From Hungatella_A sp034142505 (GTDB taxonomy: Bacteria > Bacillota > Clostridia > Lachnospirales > Lachnospiraceae): a stretch of DNA of 64,000 nucleotides. Position numbers and translations under genes: made by a program. Under the pieces are notes generated by a model. It worked only from the letters and a program-made list of their open reading frames with translations, made no database searches and was not told the DNA's origin. Positions 43,652 to 52,371 of this stretch are shown here, piece after piece (position 1 is the first letter of the stretch; every line of letters begins with the position of its first letter). The stretch is from assembly GCA_034142505.1 (NCBI GenBank), contig JAWZDV010000017.1, positions 36,558-100,557 on the forward strand, written 5' to 3'.

Positions 43652-45043
43652 ATGGAAAAGAAAGTGATGCGGGATATGACCAGCGGGTCCCCGATGAAAC
43701 TGATTTTAGGCTTCCTGATACCGATGCTGTTTGGGCTTTTGTTCCAGCAGTTTTATAACATGATGGATACCATCATCGTGGGGAAGTATCTCGGCGTCAA
43801 TGCGTTGGCGTCGGTGGGGTCGACCGGCTCCGTGAATTTTATGATTATCGGTTTCTGTATCGGGGTGTGCAGCGGCTTTGCCATTCCCGTAGCCCAGAAG
43901 TTTGGGGAGAGAAATGAATCGGCCATGCGAAAGTTCGTGGCCAACAGCGGGTGGCTGGCGGCGGCATTTGCCATTGTCATGACCCTGGTGGTATGTGTTC
44001 TCTGCCGCCAGATTCTGGTGTGGATGAGAACGCCGGAGGATATTATTGACGGCGCTTACTCCTATATATTTGTGATTTTCCTGGGGATACCGGTGATTTA
44101 TCTCTACAACCTGTTGTCGGGTATCATCCGGTCTCTCGGCGACAGCACGACACCGCTGTATTTCCTGCTGATTTCCTCGGTGTTAAATATTATCCTGGAT
44201 TTGTTCACGATCATTGTGCTGAAAATGGGCGTGGCCGGGGCGGCGTGGGCGACGGTGATTTCCCAGGCGGTTTCCGGTATCCTGTGCCTGCTCTATATGA
44301 GAAAGAAATTTACCATGTTAAGAATGCAGGGCGATGAGTGGAAGCCGGACCGTTATGCCATGAGAACGCTCTGCGGCATGGGGATTCCCATGGGGCTGCA
44401 GTATTCCATCACGGCTATTGGCAGTGTGATTCTGCAGACAGCGGTGAACTCTCTGGGGTCCGTGGCGGTGGCTTCGGTTACGGCGGGCAGCAAGATCAGC
44501 ATGTTTTTCTGTTGTCCATTTGACGCTATGGGGGCGACGATGGCTACCTACGGCGGGCAGAATGTGGGGGCGAAGAAGCTGGACCGGATCGACCAGGGCA
44601 TGAAAGCCTGTGTGATTCTGGGAGCCGCGTATTCGGTGCTGGCATTTTTTGTGCTGTTTTTCTTCAGCGATATTGTGGCGCTGCTGTTTGTGGATGCCGG
44701 GGAGACCCAGATTTTAGGAAATACCAGACAGTTTTTGATTTCCAACGTGGCGTTCTATTTTCCGCTGGCGCTGGTGAATATTGTGAGATTTATGATTCAG
44801 GGGCTTGGATATTCCAAGTTTGCCATTATTGCGGGCGTGTGCGAGATGGCGGCCCGGTGTCTGGTGGCGTTCCTGGTTGGCGTGTTCGGCTATAATGCCG
44901 TATGCTTTGCCAATCCTCTTGCCTGGATTGCGGCGGATATTTTCCTGATTCCGGCTTATCTGTATGTGATGAAACGCCTCCGCCGGAGATTTGGACAGAC
45001 GAGTGCGGTACCGGCCGGGAAGGCAAGTGTGGTGGGCGGCTGA
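43652..45043 (+). CDS. MATE-family multidrug/organic cation exporter
   Basis: A 463-aa membrane antiporter with twelve helices. The ATG at 43652 is 7 nt after GAGGAG. Family features are GSPMKLILGFLIPMLFG, FQQFYNMMDTIIVGKYLG (helix 1) and the repeat in the second half around GMGIPMGLQYSITAIGS. It probably exports cationic compounds using Na+ or H+. The promoter lies in a long inverted repeat. A WYL regulator and GyrI-like protein lie just upstream on the same strand, suggesting a resistance cassette. Confidence 0.94.
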   Translation: MEKKVMRDMTSGSPMKLILGFLIPMLFGLLFQQFYNMMDTIIVGKYLGVNALASVGSTGSVNFMIIGFCIGVCSGFAIPVAQKFGERNESAMRKFVANSGWLAAAFAIVMTLVVCVLCRQILVWMRTPEDIIDGAYSYIFVIFLGIPVIYLYNLLSGIIRSLGDSTTPLYFLLISSVLNIILDLFTIIVLKMGVAGAAWATVISQAVSGILCLLYMRKKFTMLRMQGDEWKPDRYAMRTLCGMGIPMGLQYSITAIGSVILQTAVNSLGSVAVASVTAGSKISMFFCCPFDAMGATMATYGGQNVGAKKLDRIDQGMKACVILGAAYSVLAFFVLFFFSDIVALLFVDAGETQILGNTRQFLISNVAFYFPLALVNIVRFMIQGLGYSKFAIIAGVCEMAARCLVAFLVGVFGYNAVCFANPLAWIAADIFLIPAYLYVMKRLRRRFGQTSAVPAGKASVVGG

Positions 45044-45051
45044 GAAAGCGG

Positions 45052-45096
45052 CGGCAGGGCCAGAGTCAGACGGTATGTCTGGCCCTGGCCCTGCGT
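45052..45096. terminator. Terminator between convergent MATE and GNAT genes
   Basis: A long GC-rich hairpin (left arm from 45053, right arm ending 45094, GCAGGGCCA with TGGCCCTGC at its base) serves both convergent genes, though its T tail is short. Confidence 0.7.
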
Positions 45097-45101
45097 TTAT
45101 A

Positions 45102-45668
45102 TTAAAACAGATGTGCAAATTGTTCCGAAGTAATCGGAATCACTGGGGCGGGCTCCTTCGGATGCCCGCCTAACATCTTTTCCATCCAGATCATATCGTA
45201 CCACTGACCCATCTTATAACCACATTCGGTAAAATGTGCCACAGTCTTGTAGCCATATTTCTCATGAAAACGAATACTCTCCGGGTTCGGATAGGCGATA
45301 CAGGCTTCCAGATTGAGTATGTTCTGCTGCCTTAGAATTTCCTCCAGAGCCTCGTAAAGCCGGTGCCCCACTCCGCCGCCCCGGCAGTTTTCATCCACGT
45401 AAATGGAGGTCTCCACCGCCCAGTCGTAGGCTGCCCGGGATTTAAAGGGCGAGACGTAGGCGTATCCTACAATTTTCCCATCCTTTATGGCGGCTAAATA
45501 CGGAAACCGGGTCAGGGTGTCTGCGATTCGCGACCGGAATTCCTCTACGGACGGCACATCATATTCAAAGGTGATGGCAGTTTTCAACACATAAGGCGCG
45601 TAAATATTTAAGAGTTCTTCTGCATCCGCTGTTGCTGCCATGCGGATCTGTAAGGTGTGATCGTTCAT
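45102..45668 (-). CDS. GNAT acetyltransferase, phosphinothricin acetyltransferase-like
   Basis: A 188-aa N-acetyltransferase using acetyl-CoA. The ATG at 45668 is chosen since AAGGAGC lies 7 nt before it; a TTG 6 bp upstream has no site. The PAT-type pattern is clear: ATADAEELLNIYAPYV at the start, the acetyl-CoA loop RGGGVGHRLYEALEE, and PNPESIRFHEKYGYKTVAHF and GQWYDMIWMEK at the end. Related enzymes acetylate phosphinothricin, methionine sulfoximine or amino acids; the substrate here cannot be told. Confidence 0.9.
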   Translation of the reverse strand: MNDHTLQIRMAATADAEELLNIYAPYVLKTAITFEYDVPSVEEFRSRIADTLTRFPYLAAIKDGKIVGYAYVSPFKSRAAYDWAVETSIYVDENCRGGGVGHRLYEALEEILRQQNILNLEACIAYPNPESIRFHEKYGYKTVAHFTECGYKMGQWYDMIWMEKMLGGHPKEPAPVIPITSEQFAHLF

Positions 45669-45772
45669 GTTCAAAGCTCCTTTTTTATGTGATAAGTGGT
45701 TTTATGAGTTAAGTAATTTTATCGGATCAGTGGTGCTGGAGTTATGTAAACCCGAAGATTGTGGGAAGTAAG

Positions 45773-45812
45773 ATGCCAGAGACAGGAATGAAACCAATTC
45801 CTGCTCTGGCAT
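45773..45812 (-). terminator. Hairpin after the DUF1846 gene's neighbour region
   Basis: A near-perfect 16-bp stem (45773-45789 and 45797-45812) lies between the DUF1846 stop at 45832 and the GNAT start. Its position fits the end of the DUF1846 transcript, but there is no clear T tail. Confidence 0.45.
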
Positions 45813-45831
45813 AAAGGTTATGGTATTATAA

Positions 45832-47310
45832 TCAGTGATAAATCTTCTTGTGCTCATAAATCGGTTCCGAAGTCAGCTCCACGCCCAGCTTCTGGAATAC
45901 CTTGATATCCACCGTGGACAGCATCACCGAAGTGTGGGCCTGGCAGCCGGTCAGTTTGGGCAGCTGGTCCAGGGCAATCTGGGCGTTCTCGTCTGTCGCC
46001 GCGCACATGGATAGGGCGATCAGAATCTCATCGGTGTGCAGCCGCGGATTCTGGCTCCCTAAGTAATTCACCTTCAGCTTCTGAATCGGCTCGATGGCAG
46101 ATGGGGCGATCAGATGAACTTCATCCGGGATGTTCCCCAGCGTTTTCACTGCATTTAACAGAAGCGCCGCGGACGGGCCAAGCAGATCGCTGGTCTTTCC
46201 AGTTACAAGAGTGCCGTCGGGAAGTTCCATAGCCGCCGCCGGAGTCTTGCTCTGCTCCGCTTTTTGTAACGCCGCGCCAACTACCTGCCGCAGTTCGGTG
46301 GTGATCCGGGACTGCTTCATCAGCAGTTCGATCTTATAGACCTCCTCGCTGGAGCCCTCCCCCGTTGCCAGCCGTCCCAGTGCATGATAATACCGCCGTA
46401 TAATCTCCTGGTTTGACGCCTCCCGGCAGGCCTCGTCATCAAAAATACAGCGGCCAACCATATTGACGCCCATGTCTGTCGGTGATTTGTAAGGACAATC
46501 TCCGTAAATCCCCTCAAAGATTGCGCACAGCACCGGGAAAATCTCCACATCCCGGTTATAGTTGACGGTTGTCTCCCCGTAAGCTTCCAGATGGAAGGGG
46601 TCAATCATATTCACATCATTTAAATCCGCCGTCGCCGCCTCGTAAGCTAAGTTTACCGGATGCTTCAGCGGCAGGTTCCAGATGGGAAATGTCTCGAATT
46701 TGGCATACCCGGCCTGGATGCCTCTCTGGTTTTCATGGTAAAGCTGTGACAGGCAGGTGGCCATCTTCCCGCTGCCCGGTCCCGGGGCGGTGACAATCAC
46801 AAGCGGTTTCGTCGTCTCGATATAATCATTTCTCCCAAAGCCCTCTTCACTGACGATCAGGGAAATGTTGTTGGGGTAGCCGTCGATGGTGTAATGCCGG
46901 TACACGGTGATCCCCATATTCTCCAGCTTGGATTTGAACGCGTCCGCGCTGGGCTGCCCGGCATACTGGGTGATCACCACACTGCCCACATAGAGGCCTT
47001 TATCGCGGAAAGACTGGATGAGCCGCAGCACGTCCACATCGTAGGTGATGCCTAAATCATAGCGGATCTTATTCTTCTCAATGTCCGCCGCGTTGATGGC
47101 GATCACGATTTCAGACTGGTCGGCCAGCTGAAGCAGCATCCGCAGCTTGCTGTCAGGCGCAAAACCGGGCAGAACTCTGGATGCATGGTAGTCATCGAAT
47201 AATTTGCCGCCAAATTCCAGGTAGAGCTTGTCCCCAAACTGGTTGATCCGCTCCCTGATATGCTCGGACTGCATGGTTAAATATTTTTGGTTGTCAAATC
47301 CTGTTTTCAT
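45832..47310 (-). CDS. DUF1846 family protein
   Basis: A 492-aa cytoplasmic protein of the DUF1846 (PF08903-type) family, widespread in Firmicutes and of unknown function. Family hallmarks are the opening KTGFDNQKYLTMQSEHIRER, DDYHASRVLPGF, the P-loop-like VTAPGPGSGKMATCLSQLYHE (here split as its key part PGPGSGKMATCLS) and conserved acidic/His stretches in the middle. Members are typically just under 500 aa, so the gene is full length. It is monocistronic with its own promoter and a long hairpin in its leader. Confidence 0.92.
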   Translation of the reverse strand: MKTGFDNQKYLTMQSEHIRERINQFGDKLYLEFGGKLFDDYHASRVLPGFAPDSKLRMLLQLADQSEIVIAINAADIEKNKIRYDLGITYDVDVLRLIQSFRDKGLYVGSVVITQYAGQPSADAFKSKLENMGITVYRHYTIDGYPNNISLIVSEEGFGRNDYIETTKPLVIVTAPGPGSGKMATCLSQLYHENQRGIQAGYAKFETFPIWNLPLKHPVNLAYEAATADLNDVNMIDPFHLEAYGETTVNYNRDVEIFPVLCAIFEGIYGDCPYKSPTDMGVNMVGRCIFDDEACREASNQEIIRRYYHALGRLATGEGSSEEVYKIELLMKQSRITTELRQVVGAALQKAEQSKTPAAAMELPDGTLVTGKTSDLLGPSAALLLNAVKTLGNIPDEVHLIAPSAIEPIQKLKVNYLGSQNPRLHTDEILIALSMCAATDENAQIALDQLPKLTGCQAHTSVMLSTVDIKVFQKLGVELTSEPIYEHKKIYH

Positions 47311-47331
47311 GTCTTTTAACCCCTTATCTGT

Positions 47332-47409
47332 TCACATTCTTTCGTACATGCGGCGTCCAGCGCCGTCCGGTGTATCTTCCTGCATGTCCTCTTGCCATAC
47401 AAAAAGCAT
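47332..47409 (-). CDS. Possible 25-aa leader ORF
   Basis: An ATG at 47409 opens a 25-codon frame (MLFVWQEDMQEDTPDGAG and on) that ends 21 nt before the DUF1846 start, with a weak AGGA site. It lies in the transcribed leader between the hairpin and the gene. It may be a leader peptide or chance. Confidence 0.25.
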   Translation of the reverse strand: MLFVWQEDMQEDTPDGAGRRMYERM

Positions 47410-47425
47410 CGGAGGTTCCTACAAT

Positions 47426-47490
47426 GGAAATATAGATACAAACATTGGCTTGTAAGCAGGCCTAATACCAATTTTTGCATCTATATTTCC
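47426..47490 (-). promoter_or_regulatory. Long hairpin in the DUF1846 leader
   Basis: A 23-bp stem with 21 matches (47426-47448 and 47468-47490) and a 19-nt loop lies in the leader, about 120 nt before the start codon. There is no T run, so it is not a simple terminator. Confidence 0.65.
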
Positions 47491-47503
47491 GCCGTCCTGA
47501 ACA

Positions 47504-47531
47504 GTTATATTCTATCACAGGTGCAGGTAAA
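47504..47531 (-). promoter_or_regulatory. Promoter of the DUF1846 gene
   Basis: On the minus strand TTTACC (47526-47531) and TATAAC (47504-47509) are 16 bp apart; it is the only fair promoter upstream of the hairpin. Confidence 0.5.
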
Positions 47532-47645
47532 TTGCATTAGAAATCGACAGAAACCGTGATTGAGAAAAAATTACCTGTAAAGTAATAGAAAAATCTCAAA
47601 TATATAGTAGAATAGAGAGAAGAGCCGTGAAAGGGGAGTGAAGCC

Positions 47646-48353
47646 ATGGGGGAAGTTATATTGAGAGCAGAGCACTTATCGGTTTGTTATGAGGGCGAGG
47701 GCGTCTCTGTCAAAGCCCTTTCCGACGTGTCTTTTGAGATCTGTGAGGGAGAATTTATCGTAGTGCTGGGGCCGTCGGGTTCGGGCAAGAGTACGCTGCT
47801 CAATGTGCTGGGAGGCATGGACCGTCCGGGCAGCGGCCGGCTGTGGTACAAGGACCACGAAATTACTGCTTATAATAAGAATGAACTGTCCGACTACCGC
47901 CGGGATGTGGTGGGCTTTGTCTTCCAGTTTTTCAACTTAATCCCGTCTCTGACTGCCCGGGAAAATGTGGACCTGGCGGCCAGTATTGTGCGGGAGGCCA
48001 TGGACAGCGGGGAAGTGCTTCAGATGGTGGGATTGTCCGGGAGGGAAATGCATTTCCCGGCGCAGATGTCAGGCGGGGAGCAGCAGAGAGTGTCCATCGC
48101 CAGGGCGGTGGTGAAGAAACCGGATCTGCTTCTGTGCGATGAACCCACAGGAGCGCTGGACAGTGTCAACAGCATTGCGGTGGTGAAGCTTCTGGTGGAT
48201 GTGGGGCGAAAACTTGGCTGTCCGGTGGTGACCATCACCCACAACGCGGAGATGGCCAGAATCGCCGACCGGGTCTTTCATATGAAGGACGGGCGGCTGG
48301 AACGCGTCGTGGTCAATGAGAAGCCTTGCGCGGTGGAAGAACTGGAGTGGTAG
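47646..48353 (+). CDS. ABC transporter ATPase (MacB/LolD type)
   Basis: A 235-aa ATP-binding subunit. Walker A is GPSGSGKST, the Q loop QFFNLIPSLTA, the signature MSGGEQQRVSIARAV and Walker B LLLCDEPTGALD, followed by the H loop TITHNAEM. The type powers FtsX-like permeases that work as mechanotransmitters for efflux or lipoprotein export. The next gene is the matching permease and a membrane-fusion protein follows, so the three form one system. Confidence 0.95.
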   Translation: MGEVILRAEHLSVCYEGEGVSVKALSDVSFEICEGEFIVVLGPSGSGKSTLLNVLGGMDRPGSGRLWYKDHEITAYNKNELSDYRRDVVGFVFQFFNLIPSLTARENVDLAASIVREAMDSGEVLQMVGLSGREMHFPAQMSGGEQQRVSIARAVVKKPDLLLCDEPTGALDSVNSIAVVKLLVDVGRKLGCPVVTITHNAEMARIADRVFHMKDGRLERVVVNEKPCAVEELEW

Positions 48354-48376
48354 AGTGCGGCTGGAAAGGAAAGAGT

Positions 48377-50728
48377 ATGGGCAGACTTTTGTGGAGAAAA
48401 ATGCTGCGGGACATGAAACGGTCCTGGGCAGCTTACGTAATCTGTATGATCATTGTGGCCATAGGGTTCTGCGGCTACTCGGTGCTGGAACTGTGCCAGA
48501 AGAATCTGGAGGAGTCGGAGCAGTATTTCTTCCAGGTGACAGATTTCTGTGACGGCTTTGCCACGGTGGAGCGGGCGCCGGAGAGTGTCAGTGCCCTTCT
48601 GGAGCGAATCGACGGCGTGGACTTGGCGCAGGGCCGTCTGGAGAAGAATGTCCGGGTGACGGCCTATGACGAGGAGGTGGAACTCCACCTGGTGTCCATC
48701 CGGGAAGGCAGCATGAACCAGCCGAAGCTTTCCAGAGGCAGCCTGCCGGCAAAGGGCCAGAAACAGGTGGTAGTCGGCGACGCCATCTCTAAGGTGAGAA
48801 AGATTCGTCCGGGTATGGAACTGCCGGTGATGATCCGGGGGAAGCGGATCATGCTGGAAGTGTCCGGCAGCGGCATTACCCCGGAAAATATTTATATGAT
48901 TAAGGATATGGGAGATTTATTCCCGGACCCCTCGTCATATGACGCGGCGTTTATGGACTATGATATGATGGCGGGGCTGTTCTCGGAGACGGGAATGGTC
49001 AACAGCTTTTTGTTCCGGCTGTCGCCGGGAATGGTGTGGGCCGACGTGGAGGATGAGATTGAACGGGTCCTGACACCCTACGGCTGTTACCAGTTAAATG
49101 GCAGCAAGGACCAGCTGTCGGTGTCCATGCTGAACGAGGAGATCAAACAGCTGGGGAAAATGTCCGGCGTGGTTCCGATTCTGTTTCTGACAGTGGCGGC
49201 GGTGATTCTCTACATCACCATGAGCCGTCTGGTGGAGCAGCAGAGAACCCAGATTGGGACGCTTCTTGCCATGGGGATTCCGATTAAGAAGATCCAGCTT
49301 CATTATATGCTTTATGGAGTATTTGTGGGAGCGGTGGGAGGGATCGCGGGCGGTCTGATGGGATATGGACTGGCGGACCCGATGGCAGGGTTTTACCGGA
49401 TGTATTTTAATCTGCCGGATGTGACGGCATTGCTGTCCGGAACTTATCTTGTCGGAGGAACGGTGGCGGCGGCCCTGTTCTGCGGCGGCGTCTCCTGGTT
49501 GATCGCAGGGAGTTTTGGAGATTTGACTCCGGCGGTGGCGCTGCGTCCCCCGTCGCCAAAGGCGGCCAGACGATCCCTTTTGGAGCGGATTCCCGGTTTT
49601 ACAGCCCTGTTTACCGTGCCGGGAATGATGGCGGTGCGGAGTCTGTCGCGGAACCGGAAACGGACGGCATTTTCCATCGTGGGGATTTCCTTTGCTTTTA
49701 TGATAACGGCGACGCTGGTGTCTATGAATAAGATGTTTGACGTGTTTATCTTTGATTACTGGGAGGAGACCCAAAAGCAGGATATCATGGTGCAGTTTAA
49801 CCGGCCGGTGGGGGTGGATGACGCCATGAGCGCAGTGCGGCACCCGGATGTCCAGGCGGCGGAAGGCGTGGTGGATGTGACGGCGACGCTGAAAGGCCGG
49901 GCGGGGGAAGTGGACTGCACGGTTCAGGGGATTACGCCTGATTCGAAGCTGTGCCGGCTGTTTGATGTGGAGGGCCGGCCTGTGAAGGTGGAGGAAGAGG
50001 GGATCGTACTCTCGGAGCATATGGCCAACTTGATGGATGTGGATATCGGCGATACCATTCAGGTGAAGGTCATGTACCCGGAGGAGAAACTGAGCCGGGT
50101 GGCGGTGACCTCGATTATCAACCAGTATATGGGAAGTACGGCCTACATGTCCTGCCACGGCGTGGGGCGGATCAGCGAGTATCGGGATGTGTATACGTCG
50201 GTCCTCTTGAAAGCGCCTGACAGCGTGCAGCAGGAGATATTAGAGCGTTTGGATCAAGCTACGGCGGTGTCCCTGGTGGAGAGCCGGCAGCAGCGGCTGG
50301 ACGGCTACCGTTCCATGATGGGAAGCATGTCGGGGATCATGGCATCTATGTCGGCTATGGGCGTGGTCATCGGGTGTGTGGTGATCTATGTCAGTTCCTT
50401 AATCAGTTTTGAGGAGCTGAAACGGGAGATTTCCACCTTGATGGCGCTGGGGCTGCGGGATGTCCAGTGTCTGGAGGTGATCTCGGTGAGCCAGTGGCTG
50501 ATGGCGATTGGCGGCATGCTGCTTGGCATTCCCATGGCGATGGCGGTGAGCCGGTGGATCTCGGTGGCTATGGCGTCGGAGCTGTACACCATTCCGGATT
50601 TTGTGGATGGGATGTCGCTGCTTAGGGCAGTGGGATTGACTATGATTTCGGTGTGGGTCAGCTCCCGCCTGATGCTTCGGAAAATGAAAAAATTATCCCC
50701 GGTTGAACTTTTACGGGAGAGGGAATAA
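48377..50728 (+). CDS. FtsX-type ABC permease
   Basis: A 783-aa permease. The ATG at 48377 follows AAGGAA and gives MGRLLWRKMLRDMKRSW, the normal cytoplasmic start; a longer frame overlaps the ATPase gene. It has the double architecture of large Gram-positive FtsX/MacB-like permeases: an N-terminal helix (about 17-37), a first extracellular domain, three helices (about 270-400), a linker, another helix (about 440-460), a second extracellular domain, and three C-terminal helices (about 670-780) ending SPVELLRERE. Together with the ATPase and fusion protein it should export peptides, antibiotics or surface factors. Confidence 0.92.
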   Translation: MGRLLWRKMLRDMKRSWAAYVICMIIVAIGFCGYSVLELCQKNLEESEQYFFQVTDFCDGFATVERAPESVSALLERIDGVDLAQGRLEKNVRVTAYDEEVELHLVSIREGSMNQPKLSRGSLPAKGQKQVVVGDAISKVRKIRPGMELPVMIRGKRIMLEVSGSGITPENIYMIKDMGDLFPDPSSYDAAFMDYDMMAGLFSETGMVNSFLFRLSPGMVWADVEDEIERVLTPYGCYQLNGSKDQLSVSMLNEEIKQLGKMSGVVPILFLTVAAVILYITMSRLVEQQRTQIGTLLAMGIPIKKIQLHYMLYGVFVGAVGGIAGGLMGYGLADPMAGFYRMYFNLPDVTALLSGTYLVGGTVAAALFCGGVSWLIAGSFGDLTPAVALRPPSPKAARRSLLERIPGFTALFTVPGMMAVRSLSRNRKRTAFSIVGISFAFMITATLVSMNKMFDVFIFDYWEETQKQDIMVQFNRPVGVDDAMSAVRHPDVQAAEGVVDVTATLKGRAGEVDCTVQGITPDSKLCRLFDVEGRPVKVEEEGIVLSEHMANLMDVDIGDTIQVKVMYPEEKLSRVAVTSIINQYMGSTAYMSCHGVGRISEYRDVYTSVLLKAPDSVQQEILERLDQATAVSLVESRQQRLDGYRSMMGSMSGIMASMSAMGVVIGCVVIYVSSLISFEELKREISTLMALGLRDVQCLEVISVSQWLMAIGGMLLGIPMAMAVSRWISVAMASELYTIPDFVDGMSLLRAVGLTMISVWVSSRLMLRKMKKLSPVELLRERE

Positions 50729-50737
50729 AACGTTCCA

Positions 50738-50875
50738 GTTCAGACGGCGGAAAACTGGTGCCGAGAGGAGCGTCAAGCTTGCTTGTAAGCACCTTTCGGT
50801 ACCAGTTTTCACATCGGATGGACATCCGATGCTTCTTGACCGGCTTTTTCGGTCAAGAAGACACCCCGTCTGAAC
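50738..50875 (+). ncRNA. Folded four-way-junction element between permease and fusion-protein genes
   Basis: A perfect 10-bp outer stem (50738-50747 and 50866-50875) encloses three hairpins: an 18-bp stem with two G-U pairs (50751-50768 and 50792-50809), a 9-bp stem (50812-50820 and 50823-50831) and an 11-bp stem (50832-50842 and 50850-50860). It fills the gap of an otherwise tight operon. It may be an RNA processing or stability element, or a mobile palindromic repeat. Confidence 0.7.
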
Positions 50876-50902
50876 AATGCCAATCAATGAGAGGGAGAGA
50901 CA

Positions 50903-52105
50903 ATGAAGAAAAAGTATCAGTGGATTTTGGCCGGTATTGTGGCTGCTGTGTTTGTGGTGGCAGGCACTGTGACCATGTTGAGACCTGCGTCGGTGGAGAC
51001 GGAGACGGTGGCCAGAGGGAACTTAGAGACGGTGCTGACGATCCAGGGGACGCTGGTTCCCAGGCACAGCATGCTTGTCAGTGCCGGTTTCCAGGGAGCG
51101 GTGCGGGAGATGCCCCATCAGGCGGGAACCGCATTAAAGCAGGGGGAGATGATTCTTCGGATGGGGTATGAAAGCCAGGCGGAGCTGGAGCTTTCCAGGG
51201 AGCAGTACCGGCAGCAGCTGACTTTAGCAAGGCAGACCTATGAAACTTTGTTTGGGGACAATGGTTCCGCCCCGGCGGCATTGGCGGCGGCCCGGAGTGA
51301 TTTGGAACTGGCGAAGAAGAATTATGAGAATGGGAGTGCGCTGGCGGCGGCCGGAAGCATTTCCCAGATGGAACTGGAGGTGCTGGCCAACCAGTACAGC
51401 AAGGCGAGACAGGCGTATAACCAGGCGTCGGAGACCAACTCGGAGGGGAACCGGAAATACTATGAGGAGCTGATTGCTTCCTATGAAAAGCAGCTGGAGA
51501 CACTGGAGCAGGTGGCGAATCCGGGGGAGATTGTCATGCCCTATGACGGGGTGATCTGGGAACTGTATCCGTCGGCGGGACAGTATGTGACGGCCAACGA
51601 GCCGGTGGTGAAGATTTATCAGCCGGGGGATATGAAGATTCAGGCGTCGCTTTTGACAGAGGACGCGGTGCAGCTGGCAGAGGGGCAGACCGTTTCTGTG
51701 CGGTATGCGGACGGGACCACGGGGGGCGCGGTTGTCGGTTTCGTGTCCGCGGTGGCGGGACAGACGCTGTCTGCCATCGGCATGGAGGAGAACCGCAGCC
51801 AGGTGGAATTTGAACCGGGGGAACTGCCGGAGCGGGCAGGCGCGGGGCATCAGGTGGATGTGACCTGCACGCTGGTCGCGGCCGAGCAGGTGCTGTCCGT
51901 GCCGTCATCGGCGATGGTGCCGGTGACCGGAGGCAGCGCGGTTTACGTGATGAGAAGCGGGAAAGCCCGACTTGTCAATGTGGAGACCGGGAAGAAGAGC
52001 GGCGGCCGGGTGGAGATCACGGCGGGTCTTGAGGAGGGGGATGTGGTGGTGGCGGACCCTTATGAGGATGATGTGAAGGACGGGAGACGGATTGTTGGTG
52101 TCTAG
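50903..52105 (+). CDS. HlyD-like membrane fusion/efflux adaptor protein
   Basis: A 400-aa single-pass protein with a signal anchor (about 7-25), a biotinyl-lipoyl-like hairpin region, a long coiled coil (about 90-205, with the repeated EQYRQQLTLARQTYE-like heptads) and beta-barrel domains. The family marker VMPYDGVIWELYPSAGQYV is present. Gram-positive members work with FtsX/MacB-like ABC transporters on the outside of the membrane. It is the third gene of the ABC set, separated by the folded element. RBS GAGAGGG precedes the ATG. Confidence 0.9.
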   Translation: MKKKYQWILAGIVAAVFVVAGTVTMLRPASVETETVARGNLETVLTIQGTLVPRHSMLVSAGFQGAVREMPHQAGTALKQGEMILRMGYESQAELELSREQYRQQLTLARQTYETLFGDNGSAPAALAAARSDLELAKKNYENGSALAAAGSISQMELEVLANQYSKARQAYNQASETNSEGNRKYYEELIASYEKQLETLEQVANPGEIVMPYDGVIWELYPSAGQYVTANEPVVKIYQPGDMKIQASLLTEDAVQLAEGQTVSVRYADGTTGGAVVGFVSAVAGQTLSAIGMEENRSQVEFEPGELPERAGAGHQVDVTCTLVAAEQVLSVPSSAMVPVTGGSAVYVMRSGKARLVNVETGKKSGGRVEITAGLEEGDVVVADPYEDDVKDGRRIVGV

Positions 52106-52191
52106 GTGAGATCATTGAAAGGATCGTTTATGAATGACGCTCATGCCGGGAGACGGCCTTTTGACAGAACGGTGCCTGGCGGGTGCTTTTC

Positions 52192-52260
52192 AAGGACCTG
52201 GGCCGGAGTAGAATGCAAGGACTTGTGTCGGAGTGGAATGCAAGGATCTGTACCGGAAAG
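52192..52260. repeat. 25-bp tandem repeat, about 2.8 copies
   Basis: Units at 52192-52216, 52217-52241 and a partial one at 52242-52260 differ at a few positions. It lies between the fusion protein and the methionine aminopeptidase and encodes nothing visible. Confidence 0.8.
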
Positions 52261-52307
52261 AAAAGGTTGACACCAGGGATGGGATGATGCAGAATGTAAT
52301 AGTTGGT

Positions 52308-52336
52308 TTGATACGGATTTTGATACAAAGGATAGT
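52308..52336 (+). promoter_or_regulatory. Promoter candidate of the aminopeptidase gene
   Basis: TTGATA (52308-52313), 17 bp, GATAGT (52331-52336), about 35 bp before the start codon. Confidence 0.5.
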
Positions 52337-52371
52337 AGAATATAGAGCAGATAGAAAGAAGATTAAGTGAT

